A stretch of 64,000 nt of DNA from Cedecea neteri (lineage in GTDB: Bacteria; Pseudomonadota; Gammaproteobacteria; Enterobacterales; Enterobacteriaceae): contig NZ_CP009458.1 in NCBI RefSeq assembly GCF_000758305.1, positions 4,712,001-4,776,000 on the forward strand, given 5' to 3'. Positions within the stretch are counted from its first letter, which is position 1. Every line of letters begins with the position of its first letter. Positions 8,553 to 17,755 of this stretch are shown one piece after another. The position numbers were made by a program, and so were the translations under genes. Under the pieces are notes generated by a model. The model was not told where the DNA came from. It searched no databases and worked only from the letters and a program-made list of their open reading frames with translations.

Positions 8553-9128
8553 TTATCGACGCCAGATAATTTTGTTAAGCTTCCATTTCTTCAGCGTATC
8601 ATCCGACGGCATCAAGCCTTCCGGCCCGTGCCATTCACCTGTAAACAGATAGCTGATGTGCTGGCTGTCAGGTGCCTGACAGATAACAGCTTCCGCATCA
8701 TCGCCGGTGCCTTTTTCGCAAACCCCAAACGCTTTCTGATAAAGCTCACTGAAAGGCGTACCAATTTTCACGCCGCTGGCGGTTTTGATGTCATCATCCA
8801 TCACATACACGCGGCTCACTGTGCCTTTTTCACCGTTCACCTCCAGCTTCACGTCTTTGTCTTTCATCGCCTCAAAGTAACGCACGATAGTGCCGTTTTC
8901 GGTTTTCATGCCGCTGCGCAGGCGGTAATTGTCATTCAATCCCTCGCTCACGGCCTTCTCATCCATCGCGGTAGCTGAAGTCAGTTTCCCCACGCCCTGC
9001 TCGCTCACCTCAACGGAAGAGCCAAACCAGTTCCACGGATAAGCCGCAGACCAGTTAACGGAAGACAGCGTGGAGCATCCGCTCAGAACCAGCGGCAGGC
9101 CTAGCATCATCAGGCGCAGAGATTTCAT
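8553..9128 (-). CDS. yfeY: Outer/inner-membrane lipoprotein YfeY (DUF1131)
   Basis: Predicted lipoprotein of the DUF1131 family; the E. coli homologue is reported to belong to the sigma-E envelope-stress regulon, and its molecular role is unknown. The 191 residues equal the E. coli length. The signal ends in lipobox LSGC with the lipidated Cys at 18, followed by S rather than D, which favours sorting to the outer membrane. The rest is a soluble domain with no catalytic motif I recognise. It lies 49 bases after yfeZ and ends 128 bases before yfeX. Confidence 0.9.
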   Translation of the reverse strand: MKSLRLMMLGLPLVLSGCSTLSSVNWSAAYPWNWFGSSVEVSEQGVGKLTSATAMDEKAVSEGLNDNYRLRSGMKTENGTIVRYFEAMKDKDVKLEVNGEKGTVSRVYVMDDDIKTASGVKIGTPFSELYQKAFGVCEKGTGDDAEAVICQAPDSQHISYLFTGEWHGPEGLMPSDDTLKKWKLNKIIWRR

Positions 9129-9177
9129 TGATCATTCCTTTTCAAAAAATGGTAACGGCCTTTGGAGTCCGGGGATG

Positions 9178-9630
9178 TCAAAAAGTGCCGCTTAACTCGT
9201 TTTTCAGGGCGAAGTAATCCCGCAGCCGGCGGTTAGCCAGCAGCCACCAAAGCGCGAACAGATCGACAATCAGCAGAACAAGGGTGGTACCGGTCAGCGT
9301 TTCATCCCCGGCCAACAGCACCAGTTGCCACGCCAGCAGCCCAATCTGAGCCGCAATCAATATCCAGCGAAACGCCCGCCAGAACCGGGGCCAAAGGTGT
9401 CGACGCCCGCTAAGCAAAAAGGCCAGCGCAGCCGGAATACCGGGGATCAACCCCAGCCAGAAGTTATCGCGGTCGGGATAAAACAGGCCCAATAGCGCAT
9501 CGCCTTGCTGACGAGAAGCCCCCGCCAGCACCAGCAAAACCCAGGTGCGGGCCTGTAACAACAACACCGCCCAGAACAGCAGCGGTGCTTTTAAGTTGCC
9601 CTGCGAATCATAATCAGCAGGCAAATACAT
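9178..9630 (-). CDS. yfeZ: Inner-membrane protein YfeZ (DUF2919)
   Basis: Small integral membrane protein of unknown function, DUF2919 family. The 150 residues show about four hydrophobic helices (for example LLFWAVLLLQARTWVLLVLA and LVLLIVDLFALWWLLA) with Arg-rich loops between them. It sits directly after ypeA (20 bases) in the same order as in E. coli. No Shine-Dalgarno of any strength precedes the ATG, so translation may depend on ypeA. Confidence 0.88.
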   Translation of the reverse strand: MYLPADYDSQGNLKAPLLFWAVLLLQARTWVLLVLAGASRQQGDALLGLFYPDRDNFWLGLIPGIPAALAFLLSGRRHLWPRFWRAFRWILIAAQIGLLAWQLVLLAGDETLTGTTLVLLIVDLFALWWLLANRRLRDYFALKNELSGTF

Positions 9631-9650
9631 GGCATGAACACATTTGAAAA

Positions 9651-10076
9651 TTAATATTCCTGATCTTCTATCAGCCGTTTGCCGAGCAAAATAGTGTCCT
9701 GATGCTCGTAGTCGAGCTTTTCATAGAGGCCGATAACCAGATCGTTCTCTTCGCGCACCATTATGTGGATCTTCGGGCAGCCGCGGGCAATCAGCTTCTT
9801 TTCCAGCCGGTTCAGCAAGGCGTTAGCAATGCCACGGCCCCGAAACTCCGGGTGCACGCCCAGGTAATAGGCTGAACCTCGATGGCCGTCATACCCGCCC
9901 ATCAACGAACCGACTATCTCACCGCCTACCTCAGCGACTAAAAACAGGTCTGCATCGTGATGCAGCTTACGTTCAATGTCCATTTCCGGGTCATTCCATG
10001 GGCGCAGTAAATCGCAGCGCTCCCAAAGGGTAATGACCTCTTCGAAATCTTCCTGGCGAAAAACGCGAATTTCCAT
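9651..10076 (-). CDS. ypeA: GNAT-family acetyltransferase YpeA
   Basis: Predicted N-acetyltransferase using acetyl-CoA; the substrate is unknown. The 141 residues cover one GNAT fold. Strand 4 and the acetyl-CoA loop read YYLGVHPEFRGRGIANALL, with the R/QxxGxG/A motif R-G-R-G-I-A. The ATG at 10076 has AAGGTGG eight bases upstream and gives the E. coli length. A GTG four codons earlier (10088) overlaps that ribosome site and was rejected. Confidence 0.92.
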   Translation of the reverse strand: MEIRVFRQEDFEEVITLWERCDLLRPWNDPEMDIERKLHHDADLFLVAEVGGEIVGSLMGGYDGHRGSAYYLGVHPEFRGRGIANALLNRLEKKLIARGCPKIHIMVREENDLVIGLYEKLDYEHQDTILLGKRLIEDQEY

Positions 10077-10292
10077 GGTATTAGCCACCTTAAGCCGTAA
10101 AAGGTTGATTATGGCGTTAACCGTCCGTTAAGCCAATAACTGCCGCAAAAGCACGAAAAAAATGGCATAATCTCCGACCAGTCATGAAATGAAACGAATG
10201 GATATACATTTCTGACGCCAGAGTGTCGTTTGCATGAAGCCGATACGTTATAACTTCCCATCTGGACTCCATAAGATAAATAATTCATCCGC

Positions 10293-11165
10293 ATGAGCAA
10301 AATTAAATCGCTAACGCAACTTACGACGCGCCGCCAGGTCCTGCTCACGGGTTTGGCAGCGTTGACGCTAACCGGTATGAACAAAGCGCTGGCAAAGGAA
10401 GAAGCCAAATCGCTGAAAACCACCAATTCCCACAGTAAAGTGGCCAAAAAATCCGGGGCAAAACGCATTGTTATGCTCGACCCGGGCCACGGTGGGATTG
10501 ATACCGGTGCCATCGGCCACAACGGGTCGAAAGAAAAACACGTAGTGCTGGCTATTGCTAAAAACGTGCGCAGCATCCTGCGCAGCAACGGGATCGACGC
10601 CAGGCTGACACGCACCACGGACGAATTTATTCCGCTGTACGATCGCGTTGAGATAGCCCACCAGCACGGTGCAGATCTGTTTATGTCTATTCACGCGGAT
10701 GGCTTCACCAGCCCAACCGCCGCAGGTGCTTCCGTATTCGCCCTGTCTAACCGCGGCGCAAGTAGCGCCATGGCGAAATATCTATCAGACAGAGAGAACG
10801 CCGCGGATGATGTAGCGGGCAGCAAAGTGAAAGACAAAGATCACTACCTGCAGCAGGTGCTGTTTGATCTGGTGCAGACCGACACGATTAAAAACAGCCT
10901 GACGCTCGGCTCGCATATCCTGAAGCAGATAAAGCCGGTGCATAAGCTGCACAGCCGCAACACGGAACAGGCAGCCTTCGTGGTGCTGAAGTCGCCGTCT
11001 ATTCCGTCCGTGCTGGTTGAAACGTCGTTCATCACCAACCCGGGCGAAGAAAAATTGCTCGGCACCACCGCCTTCCGCCAGAAGATTGCCACCGCCATTG
11101 CCTCCGGCGTGATGAGCTATTTCAACTGGTTTGATAACCATAAAGTCCACGGTAAGAAGCGTTAA
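10293..11165 (+). CDS. amiA: N-acetylmuramoyl-L-alanine amidase AmiA
   Basis: Periplasmic zinc amidase that removes stem peptides from peptidoglycan and helps split daughter cells at septation under EnvC control. The 290 residues start with a Tat signal (TTRRQVLLTG, cleavage near KALA at 31-34). The Amidase_3 domain shows zinc ligands H66 (DPGHGGID), E81 and H134 (SIHADGF), and the catalytic Glu E243 in LVETSF. The long helix with acidic and basic residues around 160-200 matches the autoinhibitory region of AmiA/B. hemF starts 5 bases after the stop codon, so the two are co-transcribed. Confidence 0.96.
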   Translation: MSKIKSLTQLTTRRQVLLTGLAALTLTGMNKALAKEEAKSLKTTNSHSKVAKKSGAKRIVMLDPGHGGIDTGAIGHNGSKEKHVVLAIAKNVRSILRSNGIDARLTRTTDEFIPLYDRVEIAHQHGADLFMSIHADGFTSPTAAGASVFALSNRGASSAMAKYLSDRENAADDVAGSKVKDKDHYLQQVLFDLVQTDTIKNSLTLGSHILKQIKPVHKLHSRNTEQAAFVVLKSPSIPSVLVETSFITNPGEEKLLGTTAFRQKIATAIASGVMSYFNWFDNHKVHGKKR

Positions 11166-11170
11166 TTTTT

Positions 11171-12076
11171 ATGACTGAGCCCGATATCCACGCCGTAAAA
11201 CAGTTCCTGCTCTCCCTGCAGGACAAGATATGCCAGCAGCTTTCCGCCCTTGATGGCGCTGTCTTCCAGGAAGACAACTGGCAGCGAGAAGGCGGCGGCG
11301 GCGGGCGCAGTCGGGTTTTGCGCGGCGGTGCGGTGTTCGAACAGGCTGGCGTTAACTTTTCTCACGTTCACGGCGACGCCATGCCGGCGTCGGCCACGGC
11401 CCACCGTCCGGAGCTGGCGGGCAGAAGCTTTCAGGCGATGGGCGTTTCGCTGGTGGTACACCCGAACAACCCTTATGTGCCAACCAGCCACGCCAACGTG
11501 CGCTTCTTTATTGCCGAAAAACCAGGTGCCGATCCGGTCTGGTGGTTTGGCGGCGGCTTTGACTTAACGCCTTATTACGGCTTCGAAGAAGATGCGGTGC
11601 ACTGGCATCGCACAGCGCGCGACCTGTGCCAGCCGTTTGGTAACGACGTCTTCCCTCGTTATAAAAAGTGGTGTGACGACTACTTCTTTATCAAACACCG
11701 CAACGAGCAGCGCGGCATTGGCGGGCTGTTCTTCGACGATCTGAATAAGCCAGACTTTGACTACGGCTTCCGCTTTATTCAGGCCGTTGGGCAGGGGTAT
11801 CTGGACGCCTATCTGCCGATTGTTGAACGCCGCAAAGATACTCCGTTCGGCGAGCGCGAGCGGGACTTCCAGCTCTACCGCCGTGGGCGTTATGTAGAAT
11901 TTAATCTGGTGTGGGATCGCGGCACGCTGTTTGGCCTGCAAACCGGCGGGCGAACCGAATCGATTTTAATGTCGATGCCGCCGCTGGTGCGCTGGGAGTA
12001 TGACTACCAGCCAGAAGAAGGCAGCCCGGAGGCTGCCCTGTATCGTGATTTCCTGCCGGTGAAGGAGTGGGTGTAG
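11171..12076 (+). CDS. hemF: Oxygen-dependent coproporphyrinogen III oxidase HemF
   Basis: Converts coproporphyrinogen III to protoporphyrinogen IX with O2 in heme synthesis; cytoplasmic dimer. The 301 residues contain the family signatures FSHVHGD, NPYVPTSHANVRFF, GGGFDLTPYYG, and YVEFNLVWDRGTLFGLQTGGR near the C-terminus. It forms an operon with amiA. In E. coli the eut operon follows; here a palindromic repeat and then maeB follow directly. Confidence 0.97.
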   Translation: MTEPDIHAVKQFLLSLQDKICQQLSALDGAVFQEDNWQREGGGGGRSRVLRGGAVFEQAGVNFSHVHGDAMPASATAHRPELAGRSFQAMGVSLVVHPNNPYVPTSHANVRFFIAEKPGADPVWWFGGGFDLTPYYGFEEDAVHWHRTARDLCQPFGNDVFPRYKKWCDDYFFIKHRNEQRGIGGLFFDDLNKPDFDYGFRFIQAVGQGYLDAYLPIVERRKDTPFGERERDFQLYRRGRYVEFNLVWDRGTLFGLQTGGRTESILMSMPPLVRWEYDYQPEEGSPEAALYRDFLPVKEWV

Positions 12077-12088
12077 CTTTAGATTCTT

Positions 12089-12185
12089 TACCCTCACCCT
12101 AACCCTCTCCCTAAAAGGGAGAGGGAACAGATTCCGTACTGTGCTGCCTGTTGTTTTCCCCCTCGCCCCTCTGGGGTGAGGGGGC
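12089..12185. repeat. GC-rich palindromic intergenic repeat (copy 1)
   Basis: A compound palindrome: CCCTCACCCTAACCCTCTCC, a hairpin (CCCTCTCCCT/AGGGAGAGGG), about 45 bases of spacer, then CCCCTCGCCCCTCTGGGGTGAGGGGG. The outer arms (CCCTCACCC and GGGTGAGGG) are complementary. A related element lies at 19655-19756. It fills the gap where E. coli carries the eut operon and probably also ends hemF and maeB transcription. Confidence 0.75.
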
Positions 12186-12191
12186 GTTCAG

Positions 12192-14471
12192 TCACAGCGG
12201 TGCGGTTTGCGCCTCCACAACCGCCAGCGCCACCATATTCACAATGCGGCGCACCGAAGCAATCGGCGTCAACACGTGAACCGGCTTCGCCACCCCCATC
12301 AGGACTGGCCCTACAGTCACCCCTTCAGAACTCGACACGCGCAGCAGGTTGTAGCTAATACGCGCCGCCTCAACGTTCGGCATGATCAGGATGTTGGCAG
12401 AGCCTTTCAGCGGGCTATCCGGCATACGCTCATGGCGAATACTTTCTACCAGCGCGGCATCCCCGTGCATCTCCCCGTCAATTTCCAGGTCAGGCGCACG
12501 CTCGCGCACCAGATCCAGCGTTTTGCGCATCTTGCAGGCCGCTTTGCTGTTGGAGGAACCGTAGTTGGAGTGGGACAGCAGCGCAACTTTCGGCTCAATG
12601 CCGAAGCGACGCACCGTTTCCGCCGCCAGCAGGGTGATTTCCGTCAGCTCTTCCGGCGTTGGGTCATCGTTCACATAGGTATCCGCGATAAAGGTGTTGC
12701 CGCTCGGCAGCAGCAGCGCGTTCATCGCCCCGGCAGCCTTCACGCCTTCACGGTAGCCAAACAGCTTCTCTACCACGTCAAAGTGCTCGTGATATTCGCC
12801 AATTGTCCCGCATATCAGCGCATCCGCTTCACCGCGATGCACCATGATCGCCCCGATCACCGTGGTGTTGCTGATCACCGCCCGCTGCGCCTGCTCCTGG
12901 GTAATCCCACGGCGCTTCATGATGTTGTAATACTCGTGCCAGTACTCTTTGAAACGCGGATCGGACTCGTTATTCACGATCTCAAAATCTTTGCCCGGCT
13001 GAATTTGCAGGCCCAGCTTTTTGATACGCATTTCGATAACGCTTGGGCGACCAATCAGGATAGGCTTCGCCAGCCCCAAAGTGATCAGCTCCTGCGTGGC
13101 ATGCAGCACGCGGGCCTCTTCCCCTTCACTTAACACCACGCGCTTCGGCTCTTTGCGCGCCTGGGAGAAGATCGGCTTCATAAACAGGTTAGTTTTGTAG
13201 ACAAACTCTTCCAGCTTCTCGCTGTAAGCATTGAAATCCTGAATCGGGCGCGTGGCCACGCCGGAGTCCATCGCCGCTTTAGCTACCGCAGGGGCAATTT
13301 TCACAATCAGGCGTGGGTCAAAAGGTTTAGGAATGATGTATTCCGGGCCGAACGTCAGTTCCTGCTCGCCGTAAGCAGAGGCCACCACGTCGCTTTGTTC
13401 AGCGTGAGCCAGCTCGGCTATCGCATGCACCGCAGCCAGCTTCATTTCTTCGTTAATAGCCGTCGCGCCCACGTCCAGCGCGCCACGGAAGATGAACGGG
13501 AAGCACAGCACGTTGTTCACCTGGTTCGGATAGTCCGACCGGCCGGTACAGATAATGGCTTCCGGACGCACTTCTTTCGCCAGCGGCGGCAGAATTTCCG
13601 GCTCAGGGTTAGCCAGCGCCAGAATCAGTGGCGCTTTGCCCATTTTCTTCACCATCTCCTGGGTTAGCACTTTCGGGCCGGAGCAGCCAAGGAAGATGTC
13701 CGCGCCTTCAATCACGTCGTCCAGCGTCCGCTTGCCGCTGTCCTCGACGGCATAGGCAGCTTTGGTTTCGGCCATGTTCTCTTCACGGCCTTTATAGATA
13801 ACGCCCTTCGAGTCGCAAACCACGATGTTGTGTTTTTGCATTCCCAGCGCAACCAGCAGGTTCATACAGGCGATTGCCGAAGCCCCTGCGCCGGAAACCA
13901 CCAGCCGCACATCGGTAATATTCTTTTCAACCACGCGCAGGCCGTTCAGCACCGCGGCGGTACAAATAATCGCGGTGCCGTGCTGGTCATCGTGGAACAC
14001 TGGAATGTTCATGCGCTCGCGCAGCTTCTGCTCGATATAGAAGCACTCAGGCGCTTTGATATCTTCCAGGTTGATGCCGCCAAAGGTTGGCTCCAGCGCG
14101 GCTACCACGTCGATAAGCTTGTCCGGATCCATCTCATCAATTTCGATATCGAAGACGTCGATACCGGCGAATTTTTTAAACAGGACGCCCTTACCTTCCA
14201 TGACCGGCTTGCCCGCCAGCGCGCCGATATTGCCCAGCCCGAGTACCGCAGTGCCGTTAGAAACCACGCCCACAAGGTTGCCGCGTGCAGTGTATTTGTA
14301 AGCGGCAAGCGGGTCCTTTTCAATTTCAAGACAAGGTGCCGCTACGCCAGGCGAATACGCCAGCGCCAGGTCACGCTGGGTAGCAAGGGGTTTGGTCGGA
14401 GAAACCTGGATTTTCCCCGGAATTGGAAACTCATGGAAATCGAGGGCACTTTGCTTCAGTTGTTCATCCAT
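12192..14471 (-). CDS. maeB: NADP-dependent malic enzyme MaeB
   Basis: Oxidatively decarboxylates malate to pyruvate and CO2 with NADP. The 759 residues contain, in order, the malic enzyme N-terminal domain (DLALAYSPGVAAPC, ARGNLVGVVSNGTAVLGLGN), the NAD(P)-binding domain (VVSGAGASAIACMNLLV), and a C-terminal phosphotransacetylase-like domain (from about residue 430; KRVVLSEGEEARVL, LLPSGNTFIADTYV). That last domain is regulatory in this long form and binds acetyl-CoA. It is divergent from talA across a 256-base gap. Confidence 0.97.
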   Translation of the reverse strand: MDEQLKQSALDFHEFPIPGKIQVSPTKPLATQRDLALAYSPGVAAPCLEIEKDPLAAYKYTARGNLVGVVSNGTAVLGLGNIGALAGKPVMEGKGVLFKKFAGIDVFDIEIDEMDPDKLIDVVAALEPTFGGINLEDIKAPECFYIEQKLRERMNIPVFHDDQHGTAIICTAAVLNGLRVVEKNITDVRLVVSGAGASAIACMNLLVALGMQKHNIVVCDSKGVIYKGREENMAETKAAYAVEDSGKRTLDDVIEGADIFLGCSGPKVLTQEMVKKMGKAPLILALANPEPEILPPLAKEVRPEAIICTGRSDYPNQVNNVLCFPFIFRGALDVGATAINEEMKLAAVHAIAELAHAEQSDVVASAYGEQELTFGPEYIIPKPFDPRLIVKIAPAVAKAAMDSGVATRPIQDFNAYSEKLEEFVYKTNLFMKPIFSQARKEPKRVVLSEGEEARVLHATQELITLGLAKPILIGRPSVIEMRIKKLGLQIQPGKDFEIVNNESDPRFKEYWHEYYNIMKRRGITQEQAQRAVISNTTVIGAIMVHRGEADALICGTIGEYHEHFDVVEKLFGYREGVKAAGAMNALLLPSGNTFIADTYVNDDPTPEELTEITLLAAETVRRFGIEPKVALLSHSNYGSSNSKAACKMRKTLDLVRERAPDLEIDGEMHGDAALVESIRHERMPDSPLKGSANILIMPNVEAARISYNLLRVSSSEGVTVGPVLMGVAKPVHVLTPIASVRRIVNMVALAVVEAQTAPL

Positions 14472-14727
14472 TGCATCGTTCCTTTTTGGGTCTTCTTTAT
14501 TGTTACGTTAGCCGCCTAGTATCACGCGGGCACGTTTCGCAAACTTTGAAGGTAGCCATACTATTAAGATTAGGCGTGATTATTGTTAGCTAACTATAGA
14601 ACCAATGTTAGCGGCTGCCCCGTCATCGCCCCCATCTGCTATGCTTTTGGGTTATGCAAAGCATTAATTTTCACGGCGAGCGACACGGAACGCTCAGGTA
14701 AGACGTTGCTTTTTCAAGGAGATAGTA

Positions 14728-15678
14728 ATGAATCAGTTAGACAGCATTAAACAGTACACCACCGTGGTTGCCGACAGCGGTGATATCGACTCTATTCGCC
14801 ACTACCAGCCTGAAGACGCCACCACCAACCCTTCACTGTTGTTAAAAGCCGCAGGGCTTGAGCAATATCAGCCGCTGATTGATGATGCCCTGGCCTACGG
14901 CAAACAGCGTGGCGGCAACAGGGAGCAAATTGTGGCCGAAGCCAGTGACAAACTGGCGGTCAATGTCGGTGCGGAAATTCTGAAAAGCATTCCGGGTCGC
15001 GTGTCCACCGAAGTGGATGCCCGTCTCTCCTACGACAAAGAAAAGAGCATCAGCAAGGCTCGTCGCCTGGTGGAGCTGTACGCCGAGCAGGGGATCGATA
15101 AATCGCGCATTCTCATCAAGCTGGCGTCAACCTGGGAAGGCATCCGCGCGGCGGAAGAGCTGCAAAAAGAAGGCATCAACTGCAACCTGACGCTGCTGTT
15201 CTCTTTCGCTCAGGCGCGTGCCTGTGCGGAAGCGGGCGTTTTCCTGATCTCCCCGTTCGTGGGCCGCATTTACGACTGGTATCAGGCACGTAAACCGATG
15301 GATCCGTATATCGTTGAAGAAGATCCGGGCGTGAAATCCGTGCGCAATATCTACGACTACTTCAAGCAACATAACTATGAAACCATCGTGATGGGTGCCA
15401 GCTTCCGTCGTAAAGAACAAATCCTTGCGCTGGCGGGCTGCGACCGACTGACCATCGCCCCTAACCTGCTACAACAGCTGCAGGACAGCGAAGAAGAGGT
15501 TGTCCGTAAACTGATTCCTTTCTCACAGGGCTTCCGTCGCCCGGCACCAATGAGCGAAGCGGAATTCCGTTGGGAACATAGCCAGGATGCTATGGCCGTG
15601 GAAAAACTGGCCGAAGGGATCCGCCTGTTCGCCATAGATCAACGCAAACTGGAAGACCTGCTCGCCGCCAAACTTTAA
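14728..15678 (+). CDS. talA: Transaldolase A
   Basis: Non-oxidative pentose-phosphate enzyme that moves a dihydroxyacetone unit between sedoheptulose-7-P and glyceraldehyde-3-P. The 316 residues match TalA in full, with Schiff-base lysine K131 in SRILIKLASTWEG and the DATTNPSLLLKA N-terminal signature. I call it talA rather than talB from its operon with tktB, 18 bases downstream. The upstream gap holds a 10-base palindrome GTTAGCTAAC at 14585-14594 of unknown meaning. GGAG lies before the ATG. Confidence 0.95.
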   Translation: MNQLDSIKQYTTVVADSGDIDSIRHYQPEDATTNPSLLLKAAGLEQYQPLIDDALAYGKQRGGNREQIVAEASDKLAVNVGAEILKSIPGRVSTEVDARLSYDKEKSISKARRLVELYAEQGIDKSRILIKLASTWEGIRAAEELQKEGINCNLTLLFSFAQARACAEAGVFLISPFVGRIYDWYQARKPMDPYIVEEDPGVKSVRNIYDYFKQHNYETIVMGASFRRKEQILALAGCDRLTIAPNLLQQLQDSEEEVVRKLIPFSQGFRRPAPMSEAEFRWEHSQDAMAVEKLAEGIRLFAIDQRKLEDLLAAKL

Positions 15679-15696
15679 CAAGACCTGGAGTGAAAC

Positions 15697-17697
15697 ATGT
15701 CATCACGTAAAGAGCTTGCCAACGCCATTCGCGCCCTCAGTATGGATGCGGTCCAGAAAGCCAATTCCGGCCACCCCGGAGCGCCCATGGGCATGGCCGA
15801 TATCGCCGAGGTGCTGTGGAATGATTTCCTCAGCCATAACCCGTCTAACCCGCACTGGGCCAACCGCGACCGCTTCGTGCTGTCGAACGGCCATGCGTCG
15901 ATGCTGCTTTACAGCCTGCTGCACCTGAGCGGCTATGACCTGCCGCTGGAGGAGTTGAAAAACTTCCGCCAGCTTCACTCCAAAACGCCCGGTCACCCGG
16001 AAGTGGGCTATACCCCCGGCGTGGAAACCACCACCGGCCCACTGGGCCAGGGGTTAGCCAACGCCGTGGGGATGGCGATTGCCGAGCGCACGCTGGCCGC
16101 GCAGTTTAACCAGCCGGGCCACGACATCGTTGACCACTACACCTATGTGTTCATGGGCGACGGCTGCCTGATGGAGGGGATTTCCCATGAAGTCTCTTCC
16201 CTGGCCGGGACGCTGGGCCTGGGCAAACTGATTGGCTTCTATGATCACAACGGGATTTCCATCGACGGGGAAACCGACGGCTGGTTTACCGACGACACGG
16301 CCAAACGCTTCGAGGCCTATCACTGGCACGTGATCCATGAGATTGACGGCCACGACCCGGCGGCGCTGAAAAAAGCCATTAAAGAAGCCCAGAGCGTGAA
16401 GGACAAACCGTCCCTCATTATCTGCCGCACCGTGATTGGCTTTGGTTCGCCAAACAAAGCGGGCAAAGAAGAGGCTCACGGCGCGCCGCTCGGTGAAGAA
16501 GAAGTCGCCCTGGCCCGCAAGCAGCTTGGCTGGAAATACCCACCGTTTGAGATCCCAAAAGAGGTTTATCACGCCTGGGATGCCAAAGAGGCTGGCGAAA
16601 AAGCAGAAGCCGCCTGGAAAGAGAAATTTGCCGCTTACGCAAAGGCACACCCTACCCTCAGCGCCGAATTTAAACGCCGTACCGAAGGTAAGCTGCCGGA
16701 TAACTGGCAGAAAACGGCCCAAAGCTACATTGAACAACTGCAGGCGAACCCGGACAAAATCGCGACCCGCAAGGCTTCGCAAAATACTCTTAACGCCTTC
16801 GGCCCGTCGCTGCCGGAACTGTTGGGCGGCTCCGCCGACCTGGCCCCAAGCAACCTGACAATCTGGAAAGGTTCGAAGTCGATTAAAGAGGACACCGCCG
16901 GGAATTATATCCACTACGGCGTACGTGAATTCGGCATGACCGCCATTGCCAACGGTATCGCGCTGCACGGCGGCTTTATCCCTTACACCGCCACCTTCCT
17001 GATGTTTGTGGAGTACGCCCGTAATGCGGCGCGTATGGCGGCGCTGATGAAAGCGCGGCAGATCATGGTTTATACCCATGACTCCATCGGCCTTGGGGAA
17101 GATGGTCCGACTCACCAGGCCGTGGAGCAATTAGCCAGCCTGCGCCTGACGCCAAACTTCAGCACATGGCGCCCTTGCGATCAGGTTGAGGCCGCAGTGG
17201 CCTGGAAATCCGCGCTTGAGCGCCAGACCGGCCCAACTGCGCTGATCCTGTCTCGCCAAAACCTGGCGCAGATGGATCGTACGCCTGAGCAACTGAAAGC
17301 CATCAGCCGCGGCGGATATATTCTGAAGGACAGCGACGGCAAGCCGGATCTCATCCTGATTGCCACAGGCTCTGAGATCGAAATTACCGTTGAAGCCGCG
17401 GCAGCATTGAGCAAAGAAGGGCATAAAGTGCGCGTCGTGTCGATGCCATCCACCGACGTTTTCGATTCTCAGGATGAGGCGTATCAGGAATCCGTTCTGC
17501 CTTATGCCGTCCGTGCCCGCGTTGCGGTAGAGGCCGGTATTGCCGATTACTGGTACAAATACGTCGGCCTCAAAGGCGGGATTGTAGGTATGACAACCTT
17601 CGGCGAATCCGCCCCTGCTGGGAAGCTGTTCCCGTTCTTTGGCTTTACGGTAGAAAACATCGTAGCCACGGCGAAAAAATCACTCGGCAAGAAATAG
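15697..17697 (+). CDS. tktB: Transketolase B
   Basis: Thiamine diphosphate enzyme that transfers two-carbon ketol units in the pentose-phosphate pathway. The 666 residues show the TPP-binding motif MGDGCLMEGISHE to GFYDHNGIS, the pyrimidine-binding domain (YGVREFGMTAIANGIALHGG, with the catalytic Glu in REFGM), and the C-terminal domain. The length and operon with talA support TktB rather than the TktA paralogue. A terminator follows the stop. Confidence 0.95.
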   Translation: MSSRKELANAIRALSMDAVQKANSGHPGAPMGMADIAEVLWNDFLSHNPSNPHWANRDRFVLSNGHASMLLYSLLHLSGYDLPLEELKNFRQLHSKTPGHPEVGYTPGVETTTGPLGQGLANAVGMAIAERTLAAQFNQPGHDIVDHYTYVFMGDGCLMEGISHEVSSLAGTLGLGKLIGFYDHNGISIDGETDGWFTDDTAKRFEAYHWHVIHEIDGHDPAALKKAIKEAQSVKDKPSLIICRTVIGFGSPNKAGKEEAHGAPLGEEEVALARKQLGWKYPPFEIPKEVYHAWDAKEAGEKAEAAWKEKFAAYAKAHPTLSAEFKRRTEGKLPDNWQKTAQSYIEQLQANPDKIATRKASQNTLNAFGPSLPELLGGSADLAPSNLTIWKGSKSIKEDTAGNYIHYGVREFGMTAIANGIALHGGFIPYTATFLMFVEYARNAARMAALMKARQIMVYTHDSIGLGEDGPTHQAVEQLASLRLTPNFSTWRPCDQVEAAVAWKSALERQTGPTALILSRQNLAQMDRTPEQLKAISRGGYILKDSDGKPDLILIATGSEIEITVEAAAALSKEGHKVRVVSMPSTDVFDSQDEAYQESVLPYAVRARVAVEAGIADYWYKYVGLKGGIVGMTTFGESAPAGKLFPFFGFTVENIVATAKKSLGKK

Positions 17698-17711
17698 CCT
17701 TACTCTGCCAG

Positions 17712-17742
17712 CCCTCTCCTTCCGGGAGAGGGTTTTCTTTTT
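17712..17742 (+). terminator. talA-tktB terminator
   Basis: An 8-base stem CCCTCTCC/GGAGAGGG with a short TTCCG loop, followed by TTTTCTTTTTT. It lies 14 bases after the tktB stop. Confidence 0.85.
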
Positions 17743-17755
17743 TCAATGAGCCAAC

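Noticed and set aside
14641..14727. CreB boxes before talA
   Set aside because: One TTCAC is present (near 14669), but the required second copy after six bases is not.
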